Shown here piece after piece: positions 29,492-39,800 of a DNA stretch of 49,366 bases. The notes beneath the pieces are model-generated. The model searched no databases and was not told where the DNA came from. It was given only the letters and a program-made list of their open reading frames with translations. Position 1 is the stretch's first letter. The number at the start of each line of letters is the position of its first letter. Origin of the DNA: a virus. The stretch is taken from positions 1 through 49,366 of the IMG/VR virus record IMGVR_UViG_3300030329_004100. One strand, 5' to 3'. The position numbers were made by a program, and so were the translations under genes.

Positions 29492-30057
29492 AGATGAACG
29501 AAATGTTTGAAGAAAACATCAAAAAAGCAGTTGAGGACATGGACGAATCTGCTATAAAAAGTCTAAGTAAGTTGTGTCACGATTTACTGGTCCTAGAGGG
29601 AGAAATAGGGAACACAGAAGAAAGGCTGAGAAAAATAAAAGATCAGCACAGAGAACTTTCTGAGCAAACTATTCCAGATAAATTAGCTGAACTCGGCGTT
29701 TCTGATCTAAAACTCAGTGACGGATCACGAATTTCAGCAGATCCATTTTACAGCGCACGCATTACTGCCGCCAACCTGGAGGCAGCGCACGATTGGTTAA
29801 GAGATAACGGTCATGGGGACATTATAAAGAACACCCTAACTGTTTCTTTTGGTCAAGGCGAAGATGCTGACGCTTCCAGATTGGTAGAAATGCTTTCTAA
29901 AGAAGGGTACTTACCCGAAACTAAGGAAGCAGTTCATCCAAGCACCCTTCGAGCTTTCGTAAGAGAAATGATCGAATCGGGTAATTCATCGTTTGATGTA
30001 GACATACAGAAGAAATTCTCTGTGTACACAGGCAAACGCACAAAAATAAACCGTTGA
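29488..30057 (+). CDS. Phage gp33-like protein
   Basis: This 189-residue protein has a helical coiled-coil first half, then IPDKLAELGVSDLKLSDGSR, ADPFYSARI, AHDWLRDNGHGDIIKNTLTV and SFGQGED, ending FSVYTGKRTKINR. I recall this arrangement from the gp33-like family of phage proteins found beside SSB and recombination genes; no activity is established to my knowledge. AGGGGAAGAAAAA is its ribosome binding site. The neighbourhood suggests a replication accessory role. Confidence 0.65.
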   Translation: MKMNEMFEENIKKAVEDMDESAIKSLSKLCHDLLVLEGEIGNTEERLRKIKDQHRELSEQTIPDKLAELGVSDLKLSDGSRISADPFYSARITAANLEAAHDWLRDNGHGDIIKNTLTVSFGQGEDADASRLVEMLSKEGYLPETKEAVHPSTLRAFVREMIESGNSSFDVDIQKKFSVYTGKRTKINR

Positions 30058-30079
30058 ACGAATAAAGAGGAACCAAGAT

Positions 30080-30877
30080 ATGGCAACGAAGAAAGGAAAT
30101 GGGACATCCATAACGTCCCTATTTGAAAACATCGAAGAAAAAGGCTTCGGAGATGTAAGTGCAGATGACCTTCGCACACCTCGTTTGAGTATAGTTCAGG
30201 CGCTGTCTCCACAGAGACAAAAAACGTCTAGTGACTATAACCCAGATGCGGAAGAAGGGGATTTGTATTATAGCGGAACCAACATCGTCATTAATGGCGA
30301 TGAAGGCCTTCTGTTTTTACCGGCTTACTACACCAAAACACTCGTTGAGTGGGGGTTGCGTGAGAAAGGTGGAGGCATAAAGGCTGTACATCCCGCTGAC
30401 TCCGATCTTTTAAATCGGTGCACACGCGATAGTCAAGGTCGATTAATCACTCCAGGAGGGGAAACCCAACTGACAGTGACGGCTAATCACTATGGCTACG
30501 CGCTCGTTGATGAAACACCTCAAAAGTGTGTAATCAATATGACAGGATCGCAACTAAAACACTCTCGTGCTTGGAACACTATGATCCAAGGAACGAAACT
30601 AAAGGGTGCTAAGGGGATGTTTACTCCGCCTGCGTACTCTCACTGGTATCGTTTATCCACTCAAGTAGAGTCCAATGATCGTGGTAGTTGGTATAGCTAT
30701 AACATCACACAGGAGCGGATGCTTGAGGAGAGCGAAAAGGACCTTTTTGCAGAAGCAGAAGAGTTCTCTAAGCACGTTGCAAAAGGCGGCATGGACCAAA
30801 TTGGTGGTCCTGGCGCAAAGAGCAACAATCCTGCGTTAGAACAGTCTGGTAAAAAAGCAGATTGGGAAGACGACTAA
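30080..30877 (+). CDS. Candidate single-stranded DNA-binding protein
   Basis: This 265-residue protein has a flexible start, a strand-rich core (VINGDEGLLFLPAYYTKTLV, NHYGYALVDET) with many aromatic residues, and a low-complexity linker ending in the acidic tail KKADWEDD. Acidic C-terminal tips of this kind recruit replication proteins in phage SSBs. It stands just before the AEP primase. A related role in annealing is possible. The call rests on tail, length and context. Confidence 0.55.
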   Translation: MATKKGNGTSITSLFENIEEKGFGDVSADDLRTPRLSIVQALSPQRQKTSSDYNPDAEEGDLYYSGTNIVINGDEGLLFLPAYYTKTLVEWGLREKGGGIKAVHPADSDLLNRCTRDSQGRLITPGGETQLTVTANHYGYALVDETPQKCVINMTGSQLKHSRAWNTMIQGTKLKGAKGMFTPPAYSHWYRLSTQVESNDRGSWYSYNITQERMLEESEKDLFAEAEEFSKHVAKGGMDQIGGPGAKSNNPALEQSGKKADWEDD

Positions 30878-30884
30878 GTAAACG

Positions 30885-30923
30885 GCGCTCCTTTCCTTTA
30901 CGGGGGTTTTGGGAAGGAGCGTT
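30885..30923 (+). other. mRNA hairpin between SSB-like gene and primase
   Basis: CGCTCCTT (30886-30893) pairs with AAGGAGCG (30914-30921), with two further C-G pairs across a one-base bulge. No T tract follows, so it is more likely a processing or stability element than a terminator. Confidence 0.5.
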
Positions 30924-30941
30924 CCAAAATGAAGGAAACGC

Positions 30942-32528
30942 GTGGAAAAAACAGCGGAAAAACTTATGCAAATTTTTTCTGGTTTAACAAGGGCACATGG
31001 CATCTACGAAATAACCGGAAAACAGAAGAACACAGAAAAGGGAATCAAAAAAGAAGGCAGGGGCAGAACACTACACGAACCATTAACCATTGAGCTATGG
31101 AAAAAACATCTAGCCGGTAAGCTATCTTTAGGAGTCGTTCCTTTAACCGATGACGAGACCTGTTCTTGGGGGTGCATCGATGTCGATGAGTACCCAATAA
31201 ATGTCAAAGAAATACTAAAAACAATCAAGGAGATGAAATTGCCCCTTGTACCCTGCATGACTAAATCAGGTGGGGTACATCTGTTCTTATTTACCAAAGA
31301 GCCTATCCCGGCTTTTAAACTTCAAAACAAACTAGAAGAAATAGCGGCTTCAATGGGAAGAACAGGAGACGAGATTTTTCCTAAACAATATGAGTGGTCT
31401 AAACAACTACCGCAAGAAAAACAAACTGGAAACTGGCTTAATATGCCCTATTTTTCTGGAAACGACACAACCCGTTATGCAATAAACGCAAAAGGAGACG
31501 CTGCTGGACCGGAAGAGTTTATTAGAATAGTTAAAAGAAGGGCCATTAGCGAAGAAGAGTTAGACGCTTTTGTCGCAGTACGCAAAGGTCGAAAGAAACA
31601 ACTAAACGGAGACGGCCTATGGGATGAGGCACCTCCTTGCTTGGTGCACATGAAACTTAACGGTGTGCCAGAAGGTACGAGAAACAATGCAATGTTAAAC
31701 TACGGTGTGTTTCTAAGAAAAGTTTATCCCGAAGGCGAAGAATGGAAAGACAAACTGCAAGAAGTTAACAAAACAGCTTGCGTAAAACCTTTGTCCCACA
31801 GCGAACTTAACACAATTATTCAGAGCCTAGAAAAAAACGAGTACAGATACCAATGTAGCAAAGACCCACTTAAAGGGTTTTGTCAAAGCGGTATATGTAT
31901 TACAAGAAGATACGGCATAGACGCATCACAAAGAGAGCCGGTCTATGGTGGGCTTAGAAAATACATGACAGACCCACCTCTTTGGCATTTAGACATTGAT
32001 GGACAAACCATTGTTTTAGAAACCAAACAGTTGCATAACTTCTCTTTGTACCAACAAAAATGTATGGAAGTTTTAAACACTTGTCCTCCCGATAAAAAGA
32101 AATCAGACTGGGTTGCACAGCTCAATAAGTGGCTACAAGATGTTCAAGTCGTGGATGTTCCGTCAGACATGACAAAGAAAGGTGTACTAAACGAGGTCAT
32201 ACTAGAGTTTTGCAGACTTTCAGAGTCCACTTCAAAACTAGCTGTTGTTTCAGCAGGAGTGTACAGACATGAAGAAGACGACATTAAAGAATGGTGGTTC
32301 ACTGGACGTGATCTAGTGGTATTCATTCAAGAATTTAAAAAGATGAGAAACATAAAAGAAGCAGAAGTGTTTACTCGGCTAAAAGAAATAGGGGCAATCA
32401 ATTCTTCTAAGTGGATAGATAAGTCTGTGGGCAACAAAAAAGTATGGGTCATGGACGTAAAAGAAATAGACGACGCTGTTTCTCCAGAAGAGTTCAGAGT
32501 GCCTGTGGAGGAAAAAGAATGGGAGTAA
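30942..32528 (+). CDS. Archaeo-eukaryotic-type primase (AEP/PrimPol-like)
   Basis: This 528-residue protein starts at a GTG preceded by GAAGGAAACGC. The AEP core shows WGCIDVDEYP with D80 and D82, and SGGVHLF with H113, the metal and nucleotide residues of PrimPol-type primases; residues 200-330 hold a PriCT-like region (GVPEGTRNNAMLNYG) with cysteines around RYQCSKDPLKGFCQSGICIT. The rest is helical. It would prime phage DNA synthesis. It is followed by an SF1 helicase whose start overlaps its stop by 10 nt, so a primase-helicase pair is translated together. Confidence 0.75.
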   Translation: MEKTAEKLMQIFSGLTRAHGIYEITGKQKNTEKGIKKEGRGRTLHEPLTIELWKKHLAGKLSLGVVPLTDDETCSWGCIDVDEYPINVKEILKTIKEMKLPLVPCMTKSGGVHLFLFTKEPIPAFKLQNKLEEIAASMGRTGDEIFPKQYEWSKQLPQEKQTGNWLNMPYFSGNDTTRYAINAKGDAAGPEEFIRIVKRRAISEEELDAFVAVRKGRKKQLNGDGLWDEAPPCLVHMKLNGVPEGTRNNAMLNYGVFLRKVYPEGEEWKDKLQEVNKTACVKPLSHSELNTIIQSLEKNEYRYQCSKDPLKGFCQSGICITRRYGIDASQREPVYGGLRKYMTDPPLWHLDIDGQTIVLETKQLHNFSLYQQKCMEVLNTCPPDKKKSDWVAQLNKWLQDVQVVDVPSDMTKKGVLNEVILEFCRLSESTSKLAVVSAGVYRHEEDDIKEWWFTGRDLVVFIQEFKKMRNIKEAEVFTRLKEIGAINSSKWIDKSVGNKKVWVMDVKEIDDAVSPEEFRVPVEEKEWE

Positions 32529-34060
32529 CAAAATATTTTGGTCCTCCAGGGACAGGGAAAACAACCACTCTTCTTAATATTATAGAAGACCACATCGACA
32601 AAGGAACACAACCAGAGAGGATAGCGTTTATTTCTTTTTCTGTTAAAGCAGCTAATGAAGGAAAGAACAGAGCTCATGTCCGTTTTGGACTGTCTTTTGA
32701 AGAAATGCCGTATTTTTGTACAAGCCATGCGTTCTGTAAAAGGAACATGGGAATATCTCATGTCGTTGGTGGGCGCGACATTTTTGATTTTTTAGAAGAG
32801 TATCAGTTTAACCTAACGAAAAAATACCCCAACAACACAAGAGCCATTAGGTCCGTGGTCCAAGATCCTTACTTCGAGATCATAGAACGAGCGAAAACCA
32901 ATTGTCGTTCTTTAAAAGATGAGCGATTGTCCCTGGACGTAGAGCAAAGAAAAGGGGTTGTTCCTCACATGTTGGAACCAATGGCGGAGGCCTGGGAAGA
33001 ATTTAGGTTGTCTCGAACTCCAGTTATTTATTCTTTTGCCGATATGATTGTTAGTTTTTTAGAAGACGGCACAGCTCCGCCGCTTGATCTTTTAATTGTA
33101 GATGAAGCACAAGACCTGGCAGAACTAAACTGGAGACTGGTGGACAAGTTGGCAGCCGGATCAGAAAAAACATATATAGCAGGAGACGATGACCAAGCAA
33201 TTTATGAGTGGAACGGAGCCCGACCAGAGCGGTTTGTTGATTATGAAGGCGAGAAAATTGTTTTAGACCAATCTTATCGCATACCCAAACAAGTGCATCC
33301 TATTGCTAAAAAGATTTCAGAAAGAATTTTATGTCGAGAGCCAAAAGACTATAAACCAAGAGAGCAAGCGGGAACGGTTAATAATGTTAACTCTATTGAA
33401 ACACTGCCCCTGGAAAAAGGAGAGTGGTTAGTTATGGCTTCTTGTGATTATATGCTCACAGACACTTCTAAAGGGTATAATATTAGAAAGTTTCTAATAG
33501 ATAACGGGTACCCTTTTGTACACAATCATTACCGCTACATTCCAGCCAGAATGATGTCAGCTATAGACACCTGGGAGAAAATCAAAACAGAAGAAATTAC
33601 TTTGTCTGAGCTAGACGATTTGTATTTTCATTTGGGAAAGCAGGGAGTCAAAAGAGGGTATATAAGCAGAGTGGCACAACAAGTAGACAAAGGACAAAAG
33701 ATAACTTTACAAGAAGCCATAGACAATTATGGCCTAAAAGAAGAGATTATAAACAAAACATGGAAAGAACTATTTGATAAAAGCATAGATGTAGAAAGAA
33801 GATCGTTTATAGAAAAAGCAATAAAAAATAATGAAGACTTGCACGGAGAACCGCGAATTGTCATTTCAACGATTCATCAGGCAAAGGGCGGAGAGGCGGA
33901 GAATGTTGCTGTGTATTTGGACTTATCCAAAGCACAAAAACGCTCTTCAGTATTACAACCAGATGGGCTTCACAGACAGTTTTATGTTGCCGTTACTCGC
34001 ACCATAGAGAACTTGTACTTTATACAAGCCCAAGACGATTATTACAGGTACATTATATGA
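32519..34060 (+). CDS. UvrD/Dda-like SF1 helicase
   Basis: A 513-residue helicase from the ATG at 32519. Motif I is GPPGTGKTT (8-16), motif II IVDEAQDL with D195-E196, motif III AGDDDQAIYEW near 222, motif IV-like LDQSYRIP and VI FYVAVTRT near the end. All core SF1A motifs are intact. Such enzymes unwind DNA 3'-5' or 5'-3' at forks and in recombination. It overlaps the primase by 10 nt and the polymerase by 4 nt (ATGA), implying a single replisome operon. No DnaB-type helicase was seen elsewhere. Confidence 0.88.
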   Translation: MGVTKYFGPPGTGKTTTLLNIIEDHIDKGTQPERIAFISFSVKAANEGKNRAHVRFGLSFEEMPYFCTSHAFCKRNMGISHVVGGRDIFDFLEEYQFNLTKKYPNNTRAIRSVVQDPYFEIIERAKTNCRSLKDERLSLDVEQRKGVVPHMLEPMAEAWEEFRLSRTPVIYSFADMIVSFLEDGTAPPLDLLIVDEAQDLAELNWRLVDKLAAGSEKTYIAGDDDQAIYEWNGARPERFVDYEGEKIVLDQSYRIPKQVHPIAKKISERILCREPKDYKPREQAGTVNNVNSIETLPLEKGEWLVMASCDYMLTDTSKGYNIRKFLIDNGYPFVHNHYRYIPARMMSAIDTWEKIKTEEITLSELDDLYFHLGKQGVKRGYISRVAQQVDKGQKITLQEAIDNYGLKEEIINKTWKELFDKSIDVERRSFIEKAIKNNEDLHGEPRIVISTIHQAKGGEAENVAVYLDLSKAQKRSSVLQPDGLHRQFYVAVTRTIENLYFIQAQDDYYRYII

Positions 34061-35922
34061 GTTTTGTTTATAAACCACCTACAGAGTGGACACCACCCGA
34101 TACATTTCCAACCCAGTTATTAAAAGACGCTGATGAAATAGCTATCGACCTTGAAACCAAAGACCCAAATTTAAAAGAACTAGGCCCAGGTTATATTAGA
34201 GGAGACGGAGAGGCAGTCGGAGTTTCCATTGCTTGTGAAGGATTTGCTGATTATTTCCCTTTTGCTCACGAATCCGGGTTTAACTTTCCTAAAAAACGAG
34301 TGCTGGAGTTTGTTCGAGATGTTGTATCAGAACAACAAGATAAGGTTTTTCATAATGCGACGTACGATGTTGGTTGGTTAAAGAACGAAGGCATCGATGT
34401 CCAGGGAAAAATTATTGACACCATGATTGTTGCGCCTTTAATTAATGAAAACATGTATTGGTACACACTCAATTCCCTAGGACAAGAGTATCTGCAAGAA
34501 GGTAAATCAGAGGCAGAGCTTAGACAGGCAGCAGAAGAGTGGGGACTAGATCCTAAAGCAGAAATGTGGAGACTTCCTTCGGCTTATGTTGGCACCTATG
34601 CAACACAAGACGCTGCACTTACCTTAAAACTTTGGAACCGATTTAAAGGTTTGTTGGAAGAACAAAACCTTTGGAACGTGTTTGAGTTAGAAATGAGTGT
34701 TTTACCTGTTGTCCTGGACATGAAACAAAGAGGGGTTCGTGTAGATGTTGAAAGGGCAGCGATACTAAAGAAAAAATTGATTGCGAGAGAAAAGAAAATA
34801 GTAAGAGAGATTATAAAAGAGTCAGGGGTTAAAGAAGTTCAACTCTGGGCAGCAAACTCTTTGTCTAAAGTTTTTGATGCTTTGAAACTGTCTTATTTAA
34901 GAACGCCTACAGGACTACCAAGTTTTACCAAAGCGTTTTTAGAAAACCACTCTCATCCGGTAGCACAGCTAATAAGGGAGGCAAGAGAGGTAAACAAGAC
35001 GCACAGTACCTTTATTGATTCTATTTTAAAACACGAACACAAGGGCAGAATACACGCTGAGATAAGACAACTTAAAGGCGAAACAGGAGGAACCGTTACG
35101 GGAAGGCTTTCAATGAGCAACCCTAATTTACAACAAGTTCCTGCGCGCAACAAAGAAATTGGACCGCTTATTCGTTCTTTGTTTTTGCCAGAAGAAGGAC
35201 AAAAATGGTGCTCAGCTGACTTTTCACAACAAGAGCCGAGAATACTGACGCACTATGCAAGCCGTTCTCATTATGATGGGGCAACAACGATTGCGGATGC
35301 GTACAGGAACGGAGACGCAGACTTTCACCAGGAGGTTGCAAATCTGGTGGGAATTGATCGGAAGACAGCTAAAACAATTGGTCTGGGCATTATGTATGGC
35401 ATGGGCAAAGGCAAGCTTGCCGATCAATTGGGAGTCGGAGTTCCAGAAGCCTCGGAAATACTTGCTAAGTTTAATACTTATGCACCTTTTGTTCGACAGC
35501 TAGCAGACTCTGTAATGAGGAGCGCAAATCAGAAAGGTTATATTAAAACTATTTTAGGAAGGCGGTGCCACTTTGATATGTGGGAACCACTAAAATATGG
35601 CACAGGACGGCCTATGAAATACAAAGAAGCTGTGCATGAGTATAACGGAGAGATTAAAAGAGCGTTTGTTTATAAAGCGCTTAATAAACTAATTCAGGGT
35701 TCGGCTGCTGACATGACCAAGCAGTCCATGGTTCATTGTTATCAAGAAGGTTATCCCCCTTTGTTACAAGTACACGATGAACTGGTGTTTTCTGTGGACG
35801 ATAAAAAGGACATAGAGGATATTTGTAAGATCATGGAAGAAGCCGTGCCTCTGGAGGTTCCAAACAAAGTTGACGCTGAGGTTGGAAAAAATTGGGGCGA
35901 CTCTATGGTCGCAAAAAACTAG
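34057..35922 (+). CDS. polA: DNA polymerase I, family A, with 3'-5' exonuclease
   Basis: This 621-residue enzyme lacks a 5' nuclease domain. The exonuclease has IDLET (D31, E33), NATYD (D104) and YATQD (Y181, D185). The polymerase has motif A SADFSQQEPRI (D388), motif B RKTAKTIGLGIMYG (R435, K439, Y447) and motif C VHDE (D574). The position equivalent to E. coli Phe762 is Leu443, which lies between K439 and Y447. All catalytic residues are present. It is the third gene of a tightly overlapping primase-helicase-polymerase group. Confidence 0.95.
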   Translation: MSFVYKPPTEWTPPDTFPTQLLKDADEIAIDLETKDPNLKELGPGYIRGDGEAVGVSIACEGFADYFPFAHESGFNFPKKRVLEFVRDVVSEQQDKVFHNATYDVGWLKNEGIDVQGKIIDTMIVAPLINENMYWYTLNSLGQEYLQEGKSEAELRQAAEEWGLDPKAEMWRLPSAYVGTYATQDAALTLKLWNRFKGLLEEQNLWNVFELEMSVLPVVLDMKQRGVRVDVERAAILKKKLIAREKKIVREIIKESGVKEVQLWAANSLSKVFDALKLSYLRTPTGLPSFTKAFLENHSHPVAQLIREAREVNKTHSTFIDSILKHEHKGRIHAEIRQLKGETGGTVTGRLSMSNPNLQQVPARNKEIGPLIRSLFLPEEGQKWCSADFSQQEPRILTHYASRSHYDGATTIADAYRNGDADFHQEVANLVGIDRKTAKTIGLGIMYGMGKGKLADQLGVGVPEASEILAKFNTYAPFVRQLADSVMRSANQKGYIKTILGRRCHFDMWEPLKYGTGRPMKYKEAVHEYNGEIKRAFVYKALNKLIQGSAADMTKQSMVHCYQEGYPPLLQVHDELVFSVDDKKDIEDICKIMEEAVPLEVPNKVDAEVGKNWGDSMVAKN

Positions 35923-35949
35923 GATATATCCTAAAATATAATGTATAAT
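35921..35949 (+). promoter_or_regulatory. Promoter with palindrome at the -35 position
   Basis: TATAAT (35944-35949) lies just after the polymerase gene. The -35 position holds the perfect palindrome AGGATATATCCT (35921-35932), not a consensus hexamer, so a dimeric regulator may be required. It faces the 56-residue gene and the exonuclease. Confidence 0.5.
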
Positions 35950-35969
35950 CCAAACTAATAGGAGTTGAA

Positions 35970-36140
35970 ATGGACACTAAAAAGTGGAAAAGCGTAGCAA
36001 TACGCAGACAAATCGTTGATTTAGCAGCAGAAATCGGAGAAAAAACCGAAAGACCGACCAGTAATGTCTTTGCTTTTGCGGTAAAACGCTTAAAACAAGA
36101 CCTGGAAGAAGGAAAACTTTCCGAAGTTCCTAAGCAGTAA
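35970..36140 (+). CDS. Small DNA-binding-type protein (hypothetical)
   Basis: A 56-codon frame (MDTKKWKSVAIRRQIVDLAA, later VFAFAVKRLKQDLEEGKLSE) with AGGAGTTGAA as Shine-Dalgarno. The basic strand followed by two helices is compatible with a ribbon-helix-helix fold, and the palindrome upstream would suit such a dimer; this is inference. One base separates it from the exonuclease gene. Confidence 0.6.
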   Translation: MDTKKWKSVAIRRQIVDLAAEIGEKTERPTSNVFAFAVKRLKQDLEEGKLSEVPKQ

Positions 36141-36141
36141 C

Positions 36142-36858
36142 GTGAAGCATAAAATACTTTACGAGTCGCCGTACGAGTATGGCGTGTTTTCCAGCGAGGA
36201 TAGGAAAGGCGGAAGGTTTTATGACTGCAATGGAGAAAAACTCCCGTCTGTAACCACTATTCTATCTGGCACAAAAGAAGGAGACTTCTTGAAAAAGTGG
36301 ATAGAAAAGGTGGGAGAAGAGGAAGCAGAACGTATTCGTACAGAAGCTGCGACCAGAGGAACCTATATGCACAACATTCTGGAGAAACAGATTGTCAACG
36401 GGGAAATCTGGGACTACAAGCCAGAAGACGCACAACAGAAAAGAGCTTTGAAAATGGCCTGTACGATCATGGACCAAGGGTTTCCTAATATCTCACAGGT
36501 GTATGGTTGCGAAGTATCTTTGTACTATCCTGATAAATACGCTGGTCAAGCAGACGTTATCGGTGTGCATGACGACGATCTTTCTATTATAGACTTTAAA
36601 CAAACCAACAGACCAAAACGTAGACAATGGGTGTGGGACTATTTTCAACAACTTGCTGCCTATTCTTTGGCACACAACGAGCTGTACGGCACAGATATTG
36701 AAAAAGGCGTGATTATGATGTGCTCAGTGGACTGTCTTTACCAGGAGTTTGTTTTAGAAGGGGACGAATTTAAACGCGCTGCCGATGCCTGGATGGAGCG
36801 GGTGGAAAAGTTTAGTCTTCCCAAGGAATCGGAAGATAAGGGTTCCCAAGAAGACTGA
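36142..36858 (+). CDS. PD-(D/E)XK exonuclease, MGME1/Cas4/RecB-like
   Basis: This 238-residue protein starts at GTG. The nuclease motifs are RGTYMHNILE (H77), CEVSLYYPDKYAGQADVIG (E124, D138), IIDFKQ (D151, K153) and WDYFQQLAAYSLAHNELYG (Q169-Y174), the order seen in MGME1-like and RecB-type exonucleases. It lacks the cysteine cluster of typical Cas4. It would process ends in recombination-dependent replication or remove flaps, complementing a polymerase without a 5' nuclease. Its end overlaps the opposing ejection gene by 47 nt. Confidence 0.82.
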   Translation: MKHKILYESPYEYGVFSSEDRKGGRFYDCNGEKLPSVTTILSGTKEGDFLKKWIEKVGEEEAERIRTEAATRGTYMHNILEKQIVNGEIWDYKPEDAQQKRALKMACTIMDQGFPNISQVYGCEVSLYYPDKYAGQADVIGVHDDDLSIIDFKQTNRPKRRQWVWDYFQQLAAYSLAHNELYGTDIEKGVIMMCSVDCLYQEFVLEGDEFKRAADAWMERVEKFSLPKESEDKGSQED

Positions 36859-39800
36859 TTTTTGCCGCAGCAAGTTGTCGGTGTCTTTCGCTTAGTTCTG
36901 CTCTAGGCCAAGTTCTTTCTAAACCATATTCCCTTTTAGCTTTTATAAAGTCTCTTTGAAAAGTGGGGGGAAGAGTCCAAGGGGTGAAAACACCTTTCTC
37001 AATGTTTCTTATAATGGTTGCATCAACCCCAGCGATTTGTCCTAAACGAGCTGTTTGTTCTCTGTATTCTTTGGGGGAAACCTTTAGTTTTTTGAAAGCC
37101 TGTATTTTCATATAAATATCTTGCTGTATTAAAAACCATGCTTCTTGTGAGTCTTGCCACTGATCTAAAACATATGCTTCAGTTATTTTTCTTTTGTCCC
37201 AACGCACGGGGTTCATATTAAAAGCAACCGTATCCGCGTGAAGGTCTTTCACTTTCTGTATATAAAACCCTAAACTAAAATCAGGAGAGGCGTCGCTTTG
37301 TGTCATTCCAGCCAGTTTCATCGCAGAATCAACCACCTCAACCATCTTACCGCTTTTGGTAAACCTATCGTCTCCTTCTGAAACGGCTTTGTACAGATCC
37401 CTTACTTGTCTGTAGCCTCCTGGTCCTGCATTATCTAAAGCGTATTTAAGACCAACACTAAGCTTTTCTCCTAAATTATCCGCAGGGTTATAGATTTGTT
37501 TGTTTGTTGGCGTTTCGTTTTCAAACAGCTCTTTTGATATTTGGGCAGCAATAGAGATTTGATAATAGTCCTCTGCAAACTGTACAACACCATCCCACAA
37601 CCCTTTCATAACCGCTCGTGGAAGGCCTACTCCTTCTTCTTCTCGGTCTTTTATATTTGATTCAACAGCGTTGTATGATCTTTGTAAAAACATAAAAGGA
37701 AACAAATAGTCCAGTAAAATAAAGCTGAACCCACTTCCATCGTCTTTTACAGGACTTGTTGGAGCCCTGGTAGAATTTTTAGAATACTCTGCACCAATTT
37801 CATCGGCTGCTTCTAAGTCTTCGTCATCAACATCGTACATTATTTGAGACATTGCAACGAAAGCAGCGGGAAGACCAACTACAGTGCCTCCTCCAATCAA
37901 TAAACGTTTCATTGCTTTACGATGAAACGGTCTTTGGGCCATTTGTTTAATATAAGGCTTCGTAGGTACCCATTCACCTTCCGCATTTTTCTTTGTGTTC
38001 CAAACAACCTGCTCAGGAGGAAGACCCGCTTCCAGCATTAACTCTTCTGGAATACTATATGTTGCGTCTTTATATTGCATTTGAATCAGGTTTCCAGTCA
38101 CTCGTGTCATCTCAGTTGGAAAAGCAATAAAGTTGCCCAACGGAAGCTGACGCCAAAACCTAGCAAACGCTCCTACATAGTCGTAGTTTGGTATAGTGTT
38201 TCTTGTAATATGTGCTGCTAAATGGTCTATGTAGCCGTCTAAATCAGTTACGTTTCTGTACAGAATCGCTGCATTTGAGCGATATGTTCCTATGTTTGTT
38301 GTTAAAGTGCTTGAATAATCGCGTAAAATTTTAAGTTTAATTTCATCAGACAGAGGCGGACTCCCATTAGCTACAGCAGCGTCTGATAATCGGTCTAAAG
38401 ATTTTCTTATTTCTATTTTATTTGCGCCCCATGTCATTAGTTTAAAGAAATCATCAACCGCTGCGTATGTTCCTTTTAGGGTTCTCCAAACCTTCCCCAC
38501 AGTTTTATCAATAACAAAACCAGGTAAAGTCATGGCCGCAGTAAAAGGGGTTTCTGTGTTTAAGTGTTTTAACGCATAAAGTCCGTGTGTAATTTTTTCA
38601 GTGGTGTCGTACTTGCCGCTGCTCATTTCGTTAAAAATACCAAAAGCATCATTTAGGGTTACACTGGTGTGTGATATACTAAGTAGTCTGGCTGTTCTCA
38701 TGTTTTTACGGGCCGTTGCTTGATCGCCTTTAACGCTTCCGTCTGGGTTATACGTTAATCCCGGAAACAGTTCTTCTCTAATAATGTTAATGGTGTCTGT
38801 CCAATTTCCTTGGTACAAATGCCCTCCCGCGGTGTACATAAGAGCCGCTCCAAACGCGTTTCTGCTTTGCGTGCCTGGACTCAGAACAATCATTCCAGCC
38901 TGAACCCCTCCCTTAGCCCTTAAAAAAGTGTTTTGATAAAGATTAATAAAAGCGTTCCACCTATGTGACTCTGGAAGTGTAGAAATACCAAGCTCTCCCG
39001 CTATGTCTTTGGTTGTCCAAAGTCCCTTTAAAGGATTAAACTCATCTAAGGGGTTTATTTGAGTGTCAAAGGGCCCTACTTTATTTTGAGAAAACATCAT
39101 TTCTCCAGGCATGTTGTTTATTCGTAAAAGGTCTCTGTAGAAGTTTTGTGTCTCAATAAGCTTGGCAATACGAGAAAAAGACGAAGCAACCATAAGTTTA
39201 GGATCAGTTATTTCTCCCATGAGGCGCCTAATAGCAAAAGGAATTTTAAACCGTTCTTGCAAAAGTTTTGGCCCAGAAGGAAGTTTTCCAGTTTGAGCAG
39301 CGTCTTTAACCCTTAAAACCCCTGGTAGTGTTGCTGTGTCAGCGGCCGAACTAAAATATGTCTGGTTTACAATATTGTCCACAACACGGAACGCATCGAC
39401 TTCTGGGTTCCATTCAGGGTCGCCTGAATTCATTTCATTTACAGCAATAACCGCTGATTCATACAATCTTTCAGCTGTTGGGGAACGAAGAAATGTTTTA
39501 CTAAACTTAGGATTAAACCCTAGTTGGGGTTCAAATAGCGCAAAAGAAGTAACGGCGTAAGAGTCTAATTGGTTCTCTAAAATCTGTCTTGTAAGCCCTT
39601 TTTCACCGTCTTTATCTCCGAGCATTTCTTTTGGAAACTCGTTTAAAATTCTAGTGGTCAATGCGTCGATTCCTTTCCGTGCCTTTATAGCCGCATTTTT
39701 AAGCTGTTTTGTAGGCAAATCTTTCACCGCTGTGGTCATTGAGACGGTGCCTGCTGCAAGATCTCGAAGATCTCTTATCCCTTGTTCGTATTCCATAGCC

